The notes under the pieces are model-generated. The model was not told where the DNA came from. It saw only the letters and a list, made by a program, of their open reading frames with translations, and did no database searches. 64,000 nt of DNA from Methanoregulaceae archaeon (GTDB lineage: Archaea; Halobacteriota; Methanomicrobia; Methanomicrobiales; Methanospirillaceae): positions 1 through 64,000 of the forward strand of contig JACTUB010000010.1 in the NCBI GenBank assembly GCA_015660885.1. Direction: 5' to 3'. This document shows positions 45,175-54,764 of this stretch, one piece after another (within the stretch, counting starts at the first letter, position 1; every line of letters begins with the position of its first letter). The translations under genes and the position numbers were made by a program.

Positions 45175-47238
45175 ATGGAACTGAAATACGTACCAACCAC
45201 ATGCCCGTACTGCGGTACCGGCTGCGGCTTCAACCTTGTTGTCAAGGACAAGAAGGTAGTAGGCGTCGCACCGTGGCACCGCAATCCGGTCAATGAAGGC
45301 AAGCTCTGTCCGAAGGGCAACTATGCCTGGGAGTTTGTCAACAGCCCGGACCGCCTGACAATGCCGCTCATCAAGAAGGATGGGAAGTTTGTCGAGGCGA
45401 GCTGGGACGAGGCCTATAAGCTGATAGCGTCCAAGTTCAAGTCGTACAAGGGCGAAGAGATGGCATGCCTTTCATCGGCCCGTGTCTCCAATGAAGAGAA
45501 CTACCTGATGCAGAAGTTTGCACGGGCCGTCCTCAAGACGCCCAATATTGACCACTGTGCCCGGCTCTGCCATGCATCGACGGTCGTCGGTCTGGCAGGT
45601 GCATTCGGGTCCGGTGCAATGACCCAGTCAATTGCGGACATTGCCGAATCAAAGTGCCTCCTTGTCATCGGCACGAACACCTTCGAGCAGCACCCGCTGA
45701 TCGGGCGCCGCATCATGCAGGCGAAGAAGAACGGGGCAAAGATCATCTACGCCGACCCGCGGCTCACGCCGACGGGGAAACAGGCCGACCTGCACCTGCA
45801 GTTCTACTCCGGTACCGATGTGGCACTCCTGAACTGCTTCATGCATCAGGCCCTCAAGAACGGCTGGGAGAACAAGGACTTCATCAAGAACCGGACCAAG
45901 GATTTCGAGAAGGTCAAAGAGATCGTGATGAAGGATACCTACAGCCCTGAGAACGTTGCGAAGATCACCGGTGTTCCCGCAAAGGACATCATCACTGCGG
46001 CAGAGTGGTTCTGCAAGTCCGGCCAATCCGCGATCCTCTACTCGATGGGCATCACCCAGCACACGACCGGTGTCGACAACGTCAAGTCAACCGCAAACCT
46101 CCAGATGCTGACCGGGAACCTCGGAAGACCCGGCACGGGTATCTGTGCACTACGCGGACAGAACAACGTGCAGGGCGCCTGCGATATGGGAGCCCTCGCA
46201 AACGTGTACTCCGGTTACCAGTCCGTCATCGTCCCCGACATGAAAAAGAAGATGGAAACCGCATGGGGCTGTGAGATTGCAGAAGGCAAGGTGGGTCTGA
46301 CGGTCACCAAGCTGATCAACGTCCTCGCTGACGAACCCGGCAAAGTCAAGGCCGCGTACATCATGGGGGAGAACCCGATGATCTCCGACCCTGACCTGCA
46401 CCACGTCGAGAAGGGGTTAAAGAACCTCGAGTTCCTTGTCGTGCAGGATATCTTCATGACCGAGACTGCTGAGCTTGCAAACGTCGTACTTCCGGGAGCC
46501 TGTTTTGCCGAGAGGGACGGCACGCAGACGTCCACCGAACGCCGTGTCCAGAAATGGAGAAAGGCGCAGGACCCGCCCGGCCAGGCAAAGGCGGACTGGC
46601 AGATTATCAGCGAGCTCGCGGCAGCGATGGGATTTGCCAAGCAGTTCCCGTACAAGAGTGCAGAAGAGATCTTCAATGAAGTAGCAAAGGTCACCCCGTC
46701 CTATGGCGGGATGGACTACACGCGCCTCGAGAAGCCCGAAGCACTCTGCTGGCCCTGCCCGACAAAGGAGCACCCGGGAACCCCGATCCTGCACAAGGAG
46801 AAATTTTCGCATCCTGACGGACTGGGCATCTTCACCCCGATCGAGTGGAAACCCCCGGCAGAAGTACCGGACAAGGACTACCCGCTCATCATGACCACCG
46901 GGCGCTGCATCTGGCAGTGGCACACCGGTACGATGACCCGACGCTCCGAGGATCTCGAGCGTGAAGAACCGACCGGCTGGGTCGAGATGAACCCTGAGGA
47001 TGCAAAAGGACTGGGTATCAGGGACAAGGAAATGGTCAAGGCAGTCACCCGCAGAGGAGAGATCAAGATCGGTGCACGGGTCACAAAAAACATCAAAAAA
47101 GGCGTTGTCTTCATTCCATTCCACTACGCGGAATGTGCTGCAAACGTGCTCACGAATAACGCACTCGACCCGGTTGCGTCAATACCGGAGTTCAAGGCCT
47201 GTGCTGTACGGATAGAAAAGCTCGCGGAGGCAAAGTGA
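45175..47238 (+). CDS. fdhA: F420-type formate dehydrogenase, alpha subunit
   Basis: A 687-residue molybdo- or tungstopterin enzyme that oxidises formate to CO2. The N-terminal [4Fe-4S] site uses Cys10, Cys13, Cys17 and Cys45; the catalytic ligand is Cys132 in DHCARLCHAS (TGC codon), where some enzymes have selenocysteine. LRGQNNVQGACDMG and the C-terminal pterin segments (TTGRCIWQWHTGTMTRRS) are standard. One base separates it from fdhB. High-expression codon use (GC-rich third positions) contrasts with neighbours. Confidence 0.95.
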   Translation: MELKYVPTTCPYCGTGCGFNLVVKDKKVVGVAPWHRNPVNEGKLCPKGNYAWEFVNSPDRLTMPLIKKDGKFVEASWDEAYKLIASKFKSYKGEEMACLSSARVSNEENYLMQKFARAVLKTPNIDHCARLCHASTVVGLAGAFGSGAMTQSIADIAESKCLLVIGTNTFEQHPLIGRRIMQAKKNGAKIIYADPRLTPTGKQADLHLQFYSGTDVALLNCFMHQALKNGWENKDFIKNRTKDFEKVKEIVMKDTYSPENVAKITGVPAKDIITAAEWFCKSGQSAILYSMGITQHTTGVDNVKSTANLQMLTGNLGRPGTGICALRGQNNVQGACDMGALANVYSGYQSVIVPDMKKKMETAWGCEIAEGKVGLTVTKLINVLADEPGKVKAAYIMGENPMISDPDLHHVEKGLKNLEFLVVQDIFMTETAELANVVLPGACFAERDGTQTSTERRVQKWRKAQDPPGQAKADWQIISELAAAMGFAKQFPYKSAEEIFNEVAKVTPSYGGMDYTRLEKPEALCWPCPTKEHPGTPILHKEKFSHPDGLGIFTPIEWKPPAEVPDKDYPLIMTTGRCIWQWHTGTMTRRSEDLEREEPTGWVEMNPEDAKGLGIRDKEMVKAVTRRGEIKIGARVTKNIKKGVVFIPFHYAECAANVLTNNALDPVASIPEFKACAVRIEKLAEAK

Positions 47239-47239
47239 C

Positions 47240-48490
47240 ATGGCAAAGAAAGGCGACATGCTCTACGCATGGACCAATGATGCAGATATCAAGAAGAAAG
47301 CAGAACTCGGCGGTGCAGTCACTGCACTGTGGAAACATGCCCTCGAATCAAAAACCGTGGATGCGGTCTTTGCGATCAGGAAAGGCACCGACCTTTATGA
47401 TGCCCAGCCCATACTCATTACGGACCCCAAGGACCTTGCCCAGACGGCCGGATCACTCCATTGTGGTACTCTTCTCATGCCAAAGCTTGTGAAGAAATAC
47501 CTTGATGGTGCCGAGCATATGAAGATCGGGGTAACGGTCAAAGGCTGCGATGCAATGGCGTTCTATGAACTTGCCAAGCGCAAGCAGATCAACCTTGACA
47601 ACGTTGTCCTGGTCGGCGTCAACTGCGGTGGATCGGTCAGTCCGATCCTTGCCCGCAAAATGATTGCGGAGAAGTTCGGGGTTGACCCGGATACCGTCCA
47701 CAAGGAAGAGATCGACAAGGGCCAGTTCATCATCGAATACGAGGGCGGCCATAAGGGCATCTCCATGGACGAGCTCGAAGAGGCCGGATACGGCCGGCGC
47801 AGCAACTGCCGCCGCTGTAAGATGAAGGTTCCCCGTCAGGCAGATCTCGCCTGCGGGAACTGGGGTGTCATCGGCGACAAGGCCGGGAAGGCCACCTTTG
47901 TGGAAGTCTGCAGCGAGAAAGGTGCAAACCTCTTAAACGGCGCAGTAAAATCCGGTATCCTGGTAACAGAAGCCGCAAACCCCAAGGGTCTTGAGATCCG
48001 GGGCAAGGTCGAGGGTGCAATGCTCAAACTGGGTGAAAAGTGGAGGAAAAAAGATTTTGAATCACTTGGCGACGGCAAAGAGCGGTTAAAGAAGATCATG
48101 CAGGAGACGTCACGGTGCATCAAGTGCTATTCCTGTATCGAGGCCTGCCCTATCTGCTATTGCGTTGATTGCACGACAAAGAACCCGGCATATGTGACCC
48201 CCGGTCAGGTTCCGCCCAATTTCATGTTCCACCTTATCCGGTACGCCCACATCGCGGACTCCTGCGTGAACTGCGGCCAGTGCGAGGAACTCTGCCCTGC
48301 CGAGATCCCCAACGCGCTCTTCATGCACGCCCAGCAGGTCGAACTTGAGAAGATGTTTGGTCATGTGCCCGGTGTGGACATGTCCCTCCCGCTTCTTGCG
48401 CTGGTCGAAGAGAGGGAAGAGCGTTCACGGCTCGGCAATACCGGAAGCGACATGATATTCGAGAACGTGTTCAACCCGGTTCCAAAATAA
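47240..48490 (+). CDS. fdhB: F420-reducing formate dehydrogenase, beta subunit
   Basis: The 416-residue FrhB-like subunit passes electrons from FdhA to F420 through FAD. GVNCGGSVSPILARKMIAEK and YGRRSNCRRCKMKVPRQAD belong to the FrhB/FdhB family. Two [4Fe-4S] motifs follow: CIKCYSCIEACPICYC (about 293) and CVNCGQCEELCP (about 337). GGAGG precedes the start; the stop of fdhA is one base away. A T-tract follows the stop. Confidence 0.95.
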   Translation: MAKKGDMLYAWTNDADIKKKAELGGAVTALWKHALESKTVDAVFAIRKGTDLYDAQPILITDPKDLAQTAGSLHCGTLLMPKLVKKYLDGAEHMKIGVTVKGCDAMAFYELAKRKQINLDNVVLVGVNCGGSVSPILARKMIAEKFGVDPDTVHKEEIDKGQFIIEYEGGHKGISMDELEEAGYGRRSNCRRCKMKVPRQADLACGNWGVIGDKAGKATFVEVCSEKGANLLNGAVKSGILVTEAANPKGLEIRGKVEGAMLKLGEKWRKKDFESLGDGKERLKKIMQETSRCIKCYSCIEACPICYCVDCTTKNPAYVTPGQVPPNFMFHLIRYAHIADSCVNCGQCEELCPAEIPNALFMHAQQVELEKMFGHVPGVDMSLPLLALVEEREERSRLGNTGSDMIFENVFNPVPK

Positions 48491-48508
48491 TTTTTTTATT
48501 TTTTTTTT
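48491..48508 (+). terminator. T-tract after fdhB
   Basis: A run of T with a single A directly after the fdhB stop, without a strong hairpin; this is the usual archaeal terminator type. Confidence 0.6.
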
Positions 48509-48687
48509 GCAACGGGTAAACAATCAGTTCCTTCCGGGACAGTGCCTTTTCATCGTTTGCACCCGCGAACTGAAAAGACGCAGAATGCACGGGCGATTGC
48601 TTTTTTCCTGAAAAGATCTGGGGAGCATGGGGGAGAGTGGATCCTTACGGCAGTCTCAACCAGAGTATGCGTCCAGACATGGACAGT

Positions 48688-49134
48688 CTATTTAAAAATC
48701 GGGATCAACGGTTTGAGGAGATCGGGCTCATCCCCGAATACGGACAGCCGGGAAGAACCGGAGAACTTTCTCCCGTTTTCATTGGCATACGTAACCACAA
48801 CCTTGATCTCTTCGACCATGGCATCCAGGCGGTATTCATACGTTGAATCCGGATCGAGTGATGGAGCCTCAAACTCGATATTGCCGGGTACCAGTGCGAC
48901 ATGTATCTTTTCCGCCCTTGCATTTCCCGTATTGGTCAGGATAACCCCTTTTGCATCTTCCCTGAGCTTTGCCACAATATCCGGGATCCCCCGGCTATCC
49001 TGCATTATCTGGAGTGACATCAGCAGAGTGATGAAGAGCACGCATACTATTCCTGCAAGGTATATATTGACAAACAAAAGGATTATGGTGATTCCTGCGC
49101 CCAGAACAAGCAGTATCTTGCTGTTGCTATCCAT
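48688..49134 (-). CDS. Membrane protein of unknown function (148 residues)
   Basis: Two N-terminal membrane helices (about residues 6-44) and a soluble domain of about 95 residues with GVILTNTGNARAEKIHVALV, which reads as an immunoglobulin-like or CARDB-type beta sandwich. It is convergent with fdhB. No family assigned with confidence. Confidence 0.65.
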   Translation of the reverse strand: MDSNSKILLVLGAGITIILLFVNIYLAGIVCVLFITLLMSLQIMQDSRGIPDIVAKLREDAKGVILTNTGNARAEKIHVALVPGNIEFEAPSLDPDSTYEYRLDAMVEEIKVVVTYANENGRKFSGSSRLSVFGDEPDLLKPLIPIFK

Positions 49135-49679
49135 AGATCCCCCTTGTCCTCCTGCCTTTTTTGTTTAACGGTTTGTTATCGATCCTGCAATATCGGGTTT
49201 TTCTTTCATGTACTGGTTTCCCGCGAATAACCCGGATAGTATCGGATGGTGCAGAGTATCTTAAAAAAAAGTCCGGGTACAGAATAATCCTGATTTTCCG
49301 TATCGTTGGTTTCTGGTATTTTCAAAGGCAAAAATGAAAAAATCCGTCCATACTTCAGATTTATGTCCGATGCGGGAAATAATTTCCCGTCAAATTGCGG
49401 GCAAATCTGCAAAAGAAATAAGATTAGCTTTTTATTTCTCATTCTATCAATGTATCTGAAGTTTTCCCCGGTTGCGCGTTGACCCTGCAGTACCACCAGA
49501 AAGCATATCATTACCAAATTCAGGGAACTCTATTATTAAAAATTAGTTGAATAATACAAAAAATTAATTATAATAGATTAACCATTCCATCCATGATATT
49601 TTCTCGTTTACTCATTAACTGCGCCCGATTGGCAAACAATCCGAAAATTATTAATAAGCACACAAAGGATTGTAAATTG
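49135..49679. other. Long intergenic region before fdhC
   Basis: No supported gene. It contains a perfect palindrome at 49373-49389, followed by AT-rich DNA toward fdhC. Confidence 0.45.
49373..49389. promoter_or_regulatory. Perfect 17-bp palindrome in the fdhC upstream region
   Basis: CGGGAAAT-A-ATTTCCCG: two 8-bp arms around a single base. It stands about 240 bp upstream of the minus-strand membrane gene and 357 bp upstream of fdhC. Looks like an operator; the regulator is unknown. Confidence 0.4.
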
Positions 49680-49718
49680 ACCTATACGAAACTGATTTAA
49701 TATGTTATTGGTATAGGT
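49680..49718 (+). promoter_or_regulatory. 8-bp dyad at the fdhC promoter
   Basis: ACCTATAC (49680-49687) and GTATAGGT (49711-49718) are exact complements 23 bp apart, framing TA-rich sequence (GATTTAATATG) that could be the TATA region. The spacing suits a dimeric regulator. The fdhC ribosome site GAGGTG begins at 49731. Confidence 0.45.
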
Positions 49719-49745
49719 TGAAACGTTTCAGAGGTGTTTAAGAGA

Positions 49746-50645
49746 ATGGTGTTTCATCCTCCGGTAGCAATCGTCGCTAAGGCTGGCGATGCCGGTAAGT
49801 ATAAAGTAGGTTTGCCCGCGTGGAACATGGTACTCCGCGGGTTTATGTCTGGAGCATTCATTGCGATGGGTGGTGCCCTCGCAACAGTATGCAGTACAGG
49901 AATTGCTTATGCAGCATTGACACCTGCACAGGTTGCTGCGGGTGTTTCTGCTCCTATAGCAGGTGGTTTCGCATCAGCAGGTATGACCCAGCTGGTTCTG
50001 GGAGCCGTGTTCCCGGTTGGGCTTATTATCACCGTGCTTACGGGCGCTGAGCTCTTCACCGGTGACGCGATGCTTGCCCCGATGGCGGCATTCATCCACA
50101 AGATCAGCTGGGCACAAGTCCTGACCCTGTGGGTCCTGGTTTATATCGGTAACCTGATTGGCTCCCTTGTATGGGCATACATCATGTCAAACGGACCATT
50201 TGTTTCCTTTGATGCAGCAGGTGTTGCCACAATAACAGCATTCGGGACGCGGGCAATTGCAATAGCAGGAGCAAAGACCAGTTACGTCGGTATGATGGGC
50301 ATGTGGTCAGCGTTCCTCAAGGGAATCGGATGCAACTGGCTCGTTAACCTCGGTATCATGCTCGGTATCTGCGCGGATGACCTCATCGGAAAGTTCTTCG
50401 GGATCTGGTTCCCGATCATGGCCTTCGTTTCAAGCGGGCTCGAACACTCTATCGCGAACATGTACTTCATCCCTGCGGGTATCATGACTGCAGCGGTAAC
50501 TCATACCACAACTACCGTAACGTGGATGAACATGTGGACATCGAATCTTATCCCTGTTACTCTTGGTAACATTGTCGGTGGCATGTTCTTTGTCGGTGTC
50601 GTCTACTGGGTTGCGTTCCGTAAAGAGATCGCAGCACTGAAGTAG
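49746..50645 (+). CDS. fdhC: Formate/nitrite-family transporter FdhC
   Basis: A 299-residue pentameric-channel-type protein with six membrane helices: GFMSGAFIAMGGALATV, then GAELFTGDAMLAPMA, and IGNLIGSLVWAYIM, SSGLEHSIANMYFIP are family motifs of FNT formate channels. It likely brings in formate for FdhAB. GAGGTG (49731-49736) favours ATG 49746 over the GTG at 49734. Confidence 0.93.
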   Translation: MVFHPPVAIVAKAGDAGKYKVGLPAWNMVLRGFMSGAFIAMGGALATVCSTGIAYAALTPAQVAAGVSAPIAGGFASAGMTQLVLGAVFPVGLIITVLTGAELFTGDAMLAPMAAFIHKISWAQVLTLWVLVYIGNLIGSLVWAYIMSNGPFVSFDAAGVATITAFGTRAIAIAGAKTSYVGMMGMWSAFLKGIGCNWLVNLGIMLGICADDLIGKFFGIWFPIMAFVSSGLEHSIANMYFIPAGIMTAAVTHTTTTVTWMNMWTSNLIPVTLGNIVGGMFFVGVVYWVAFRKEIAALK

Positions 50646-50667
50646 ATTAACCACACACACTTTTTTA

Positions 50668-51171
50668 ATGAAGATTGGGGATGTTGAAGTACAGGTCTCG
50701 ATTGTCGCTGTTGCGGTATTTGTGATCTTTGCCATTTTACTTGGTGCTGCATCCATAGTCAGTAGTAATGTCAGGTCTCAGCTCATCTGGCTGGTCCCTG
50801 CCCTGGTCATGCTTCTTGTAATCCCTATTGCCCTTAATTACATGAGCCGCAGGCAGTATGCAGATATTAAACCGATCTACGAGCGCGAGGCTAAGACGGT
50901 GCGGGTCAGACTGATCAATGAAAGCATGGTCGGCAAGATCGTACGCATCGAAGGGGTGGTTGAACGGGTACATTTCCAGTTCCTGAACCGCCCGCAGTAT
51001 TCCGTCGCAGATCGTACCGGTGAGATCTCGGTAAAGATGTTCACCAGTCCGGATGAGAATGTGAAAGTCAACGATATCGTTGAAGTGCTCGGACAGGTAA
51101 TCCGGCGTTATATTGTGACCGGGGATCCGGTCATCAACTGTGTTTCAATCAGAAAAATCAAAAAATCATAA
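50668..51171 (+). CDS. Membrane-anchored OB-fold protein
   Basis: Two membrane helices (about residues 8-55) followed by an OB-fold domain (IVRIEGVVERVHFQFLNRPQ, then DRTGEISVKMFTSPDE and VLGQVIRRYIVTGDPVINC). This resembles small archaeal proteins with a nucleic-acid-binding-like or NfeD-type OB fold. It follows fdhC by 22 bp on the same strand and may share its transcript. Function unknown. Confidence 0.65.
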   Translation: MKIGDVEVQVSIVAVAVFVIFAILLGAASIVSSNVRSQLIWLVPALVMLLVIPIALNYMSRRQYADIKPIYEREAKTVRVRLINESMVGKIVRIEGVVERVHFQFLNRPQYSVADRTGEISVKMFTSPDENVKVNDIVEVLGQVIRRYIVTGDPVINCVSIRKIKKS

Positions 51172-51252
51172 CATGACACTCCTCGCACTATCGGCAATGT
51201 CAGGGTATTGGTATCCCTATCCCTGAAAAGTCCATTCCCCTAGGTTTGTTTC

Positions 51253-52098
51253 ATGGCAGATACACCCACTTATAACCCAAACCAGGAAAGACCTACTGAA
51301 GAAATGCCGGACTGGCGGATGGAGCTTGCCGTTCCCCTGCTTTCGTTTGGGGGAGCACTGCTTGCCATCGTCTTTTGGATCAACGGCGCCCCGTTCGACT
51401 TCAGGATCTCGATTCTCGGGTGCGTTTTTGCTTCCTGGGTGCTTGCGTACCTTGCCTGGATCCGCCCCAAAAAAGATATCGTTGCGCTCACGACGCCGAT
51501 CTATTCCTTTATCTTCATTGCAGTACCCACGGATATTTTCTCATCGGTCATCCTCCAGCTCTTGTACGCGGTAAGTCTTACCATCCTGCTGATACGGCTG
51601 AAGTACCGCTTCGGAAAACCCGGTACTGCAGTATCGCTCGGCAAAGAAATGGGCGGGTCCTTAAAGACCTATATCGGACAGACCCGGGATTCCTTCAGCG
51701 GTATCAGTCCTGAAACAGCGCACGCTGCCGCCATAGTATTTGTGCGATTTGCCGAAGGAAATTACGAGGATGCAGCACAGGGTTCCAGAACCGCACCGGC
51801 TGATGGGGGAAATTCGGATCCGGTGATTATTCTGGCTTTCAGGATTATCCATGAGCATTCGACCCTTCTTAGCAGGTCACAGCCCCGTCCCGTGACATAC
51901 CTGACATTTCCTGAAAAGGACTTTCCCCGGCTGGCAAAGCCTCCGGTTGCCGCACATGACGAAGACATGGAATTTTATAGTGCGCTTGACAATGCCCTGC
52001 TCATATTGTTCAGCGCTGCATGGAATGCATCTGAACGTGACCGCCCCCACCTTCTCGCGTGCCAGGCGTTTGCCCAGAAACTCATGAGCTCAAAATAA
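51253..52098 (+). CDS. Membrane protein of unknown function (281 residues)
   Basis: Four membrane helices in the first 130 residues (MELAVPLLSFGGALLAIVFW first), then a soluble part with a negative, helical C-terminus (ALDNALLILFSAAWNASERD). No family recognised. It may be part of a unit with the OB-fold gene 81 bp upstream, and it converges with herA. Confidence 0.65.
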   Translation: MADTPTYNPNQERPTEEMPDWRMELAVPLLSFGGALLAIVFWINGAPFDFRISILGCVFASWVLAYLAWIRPKKDIVALTTPIYSFIFIAVPTDIFSSVILQLLYAVSLTILLIRLKYRFGKPGTAVSLGKEMGGSLKTYIGQTRDSFSGISPETAHAAAIVFVRFAEGNYEDAAQGSRTAPADGGNSDPVIILAFRIIHEHSTLLSRSQPRPVTYLTFPEKDFPRLAKPPVAAHDEDMEFYSALDNALLILFSAAWNASERDRPHLLACQAFAQKLMSSK

Positions 52099-52138
52099 TA
52101 TGATAAGAAATACGCTTCTTTTGTAATCAGGCACGAGA

Positions 52139-53758
52139 TCAGAAACCGGTTTCCAGGCCGTCGCTGATTCTGTGTTTTTTTTCTTTATTGAGTTCGTGCA
52201 CGTAATCCTCGAATTTGTGGATCCGGGTACTGACCGGGAAGGGGATACCGATGGTGCTGATGATCGCTTCACCGCGGTCAAGGGTCTGGATCTCGATCTC
52301 CATCTTTGAGAGATCCTGTTTTGCGCTCCCCATGATAATCTCCCTGTCTCCCCGGTCACCCAGACCCATGACGACAAACGTATTGACCTGGGCCAGCACT
52401 TTGGGATCCACATTCTTGGGCTGTTGGGTGATTACACAAAGACCGACCCCGAATTTCCGCCCTTCCATCGCACATTCCCGGAAGATCTGGGTGGACGAGC
52501 CGCCGCTGGCAAGCACCCGCTGGGCTTCTTCAATGGTGATAAGCACTTGGTGGGAGGATTCCTGTGTCTCGTCAATTCCATAACCCCGGGCTTCTGAGCG
52601 GTGTTTTTCCATGATCATGCGGGTGATGACCGAGAGGACGAAGAGCTCGCTGCGTTCACCCATGTCCGGTATATCGATCAGGACGACCCGGTTTTCGTGA
52701 AGGTGCCGGAGGATTTCCGGTACCGAAGAACCCTGCGACCGGAAAAATGCAGAATTACCTTTGACAAGGTTCTCGATATAGCGCTGGATGACCCGGATCG
52801 GGCCTCCCATGGAATTACGGATCTGCCAGGCAAGACTCCCTTCCTGTACGCCGGAAGATGAAGGATCCCGGATCGGGAAAATTTCCGGATCGACCGTCTG
52901 GAAGAACTCGATGACCTCCTTTCCCCCGTACCGCGAGAACGCTTCGATGATGTCCTGCTGCGGACCTGAAAGATCGTGGAGGATAGAGAGATCGCCGATC
53001 CGGAAATCATTGTACTCGAGGGAGAGCCGGTTCATCGCGTATTTCTTCCGGTCATTCTCACCCCGGATAGTAAAGATGGCAAGTCCGTCTCTCCCCTGCG
53101 TGTAGTGGACGAGCCCCCTGGTCGGTTCACCCGTGGATGATTTCCCGCCGCTCACGTACTCGCCGTGCGGGTCAACGATCAGGAGACCGAACTTCTGCTC
53201 CTTCATGCAGGACGCACAGAAGGTCTTCATGAAGTTGCTCTTGCCCATGCCTGTGGTCGCAAAAACACCCATATGCTGGGGGAGGACGCGGGCGGGGATC
53301 CGGACGGCCACGTCCCGGATGACGTCCTGGCCGCTGCGCATCAGGCCGACCTCGATCTCGCCCATCTGTTGTGTCAGGAACCCGAAATCCTCAGCCAGGG
53401 GGTCTTCGACCACGGAAAATTTTGAGGGAATGGTGCGGGGTTTATGGAATTTTCCCCCGGCGTCCACAAACCCGAGCGGGACGGCATCCACCGTAATGAA
53501 CACGTCTTCGCCAAGACCGTAAAACTGTTCGGCATACACCCGGGTGTCCCACTTGGGATCGGCAAAGTTGCTGTCATGGGAGAGGTCGGTAATCCTGGCA
53601 AAGAAGGTGGCCTGCTTGGTGCTGTCCGTGATCTTCTTGATGTCCCCGATAAAGAGCGTCGTGTCGTGGGGAGCGATGAACCGGTAGGAAAGCACACTGC
53701 GCCCGATTAACCGGTATTTCGACTGATCGGTCTGGTCAATATCGCGCAAATTCATCAT
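52139..53758 (-). CDS. herA: DNA translocase HerA
   Basis: The 539-residue hexameric ATPase has a HAS-barrel domain (about residues 1-140), Walker A TGMGKSN near 169-175, Walker B (TIEEAQRVL) and an Arg-finger region near PKNVDPKVLAQVN. It pumps DNA for end resection with NurA and Mre11-Rad50. ATG 53758 has GGAG upstream and overlaps the end of nurA by 23 bp. A longer start is open but less likely. Confidence 0.9.
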   Translation of the reverse strand: MMNLRDIDQTDQSKYRLIGRSVLSYRFIAPHDTTLFIGDIKKITDSTKQATFFARITDLSHDSNFADPKWDTRVYAEQFYGLGEDVFITVDAVPLGFVDAGGKFHKPRTIPSKFSVVEDPLAEDFGFLTQQMGEIEVGLMRSGQDVIRDVAVRIPARVLPQHMGVFATTGMGKSNFMKTFCASCMKEQKFGLLIVDPHGEYVSGGKSSTGEPTRGLVHYTQGRDGLAIFTIRGENDRKKYAMNRLSLEYNDFRIGDLSILHDLSGPQQDIIEAFSRYGGKEVIEFFQTVDPEIFPIRDPSSSGVQEGSLAWQIRNSMGGPIRVIQRYIENLVKGNSAFFRSQGSSVPEILRHLHENRVVLIDIPDMGERSELFVLSVITRMIMEKHRSEARGYGIDETQESSHQVLITIEEAQRVLASGGSSTQIFRECAMEGRKFGVGLCVITQQPKNVDPKVLAQVNTFVVMGLGDRGDREIIMGSAKQDLSKMEIEIQTLDRGEAIISTIGIPFPVSTRIHKFEDYVHELNKEKKHRISDGLETGF

Positions 53759-54764
53759 GGTAATCTCCAAACAGGATATCATAGGTCTGTCGGTCGATGC
53801 CGCTCCGGGAGATGCCGGCCAGCAGGTCGCTCCTGACGTTTTTCACCATTTCTTCCGTGAGCACGACCGTGCGGTGGGCATCAAACAGGGGATAGGGATA
53901 GCCCGGGATCCGGCCGTCGGCGGAACAGGCCGCGAGCCGGTCCATGATCTGCCCGACCTTCCCGTCCGGCAGATCCCTGAGGAGGTCGATCTTTAACGGG
54001 TTCCTTGCAAGCGGGTGCAGGCTGCCGACATACATCTGCCCGTGCTGCCACCGCGGGAACTGGGCATGGTCAAGGACGGCAGGATCGATGCGAATCCACC
54101 ATGGGGATGGTATCTCAAGCGCTTGTGCCAGCCCGAAGACTGACGGGAGGAGCGGGTGGCCGCCTCCCCATGTGGCAGTCGTGCGTTTGCTGACCCCGGC
54201 GAGATCGATATCCCTGTCCCGGCATGCCAGTTCAATCCGGGCGAGGACCGGGTCATGGCTGGCATGGGAGACTCTCAGCGGGCCGTCACGGAGGAGGAGG
54301 GCATGCGGGTCCAGCAAGGCTGCCATCTGTTCGGTTACCCAGTACTCCAGCGTGTCCCGCAGGATGCCGGCGGCTTTCGGGCGGTCGTCATTGGCAAGCG
54401 GGGTGCCGGGGGGCTGGCCGAAACATTCGGCGTACACCTCCGCAAAGTCCGTGTTCTCCGCTTCCGGGCCGATAAGAGCAAGCTTCAGCGGGGTTATGGA
54501 TCTCCGGCTCCTCTTCATATCAATAAACGTCGTCTGGGCTGCCCGGGCAACGGTTAACGCCATGCTCCCGGACTCCATAAGCATGACGTTGCTGCCGTCT
54601 ATCGCGCAGATCTCGCCGCAGCGTGCCGGGCCGCAGGAGACGAAATCTTCCCGGGTTATCCCGCTCTCCCGGGCAAATCTCTCCCCGAGGTCTGCGGGGA
54701 TAGTTGCACGGATGCGCCACACGGCTTCGTGTACCGCACTGGCATACGCCGGGTTTCCTGCCAT
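53736..54764 (-). CDS. nurA: NurA-family 5'-3' nuclease
   Basis: A 342-residue NurA nuclease: AIDGSNVMLM holds the first catalytic Asp and LLLRDGPL the second; the C-terminal region has FPLFDAHR-like YPLFDAHRTVVL. It works with HerA to trim 5' ends. Its ATG overlaps the rad50 stop as TAATG, and its end overlaps herA. Confidence 0.88.
   Translation of the reverse strand: MAGNPAYASAVHEAVWRIRATIPADLGERFARESGITREDFVSCGPARCGEICAIDGSNVMLMESGSMALTVARAAQTTFIDMKRSRRSITPLKLALIGPEAENTDFAEVYAECFGQPPGTPLANDDRPKAAGILRDTLEYWVTEQMAALLDPHALLLRDGPLRVSHASHDPVLARIELACRDRDIDLAGVSKRTTATWGGGHPLLPSVFGLAQALEIPSPWWIRIDPAVLDHAQFPRWQHGQMYVGSLHPLARNPLKIDLLRDLPDGKVGQIMDRLAACSADGRIPGYPYPLFDAHRTVVLTEEMVKNVRSDLLAGISRSGIDRQTYDILFGDYHDEFARY

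Noticed and set aside
45568..45570. Selenocysteine at the active site of FdhA
   Set aside because: The codon for residue 132 is TGC, so this is the cysteine form.
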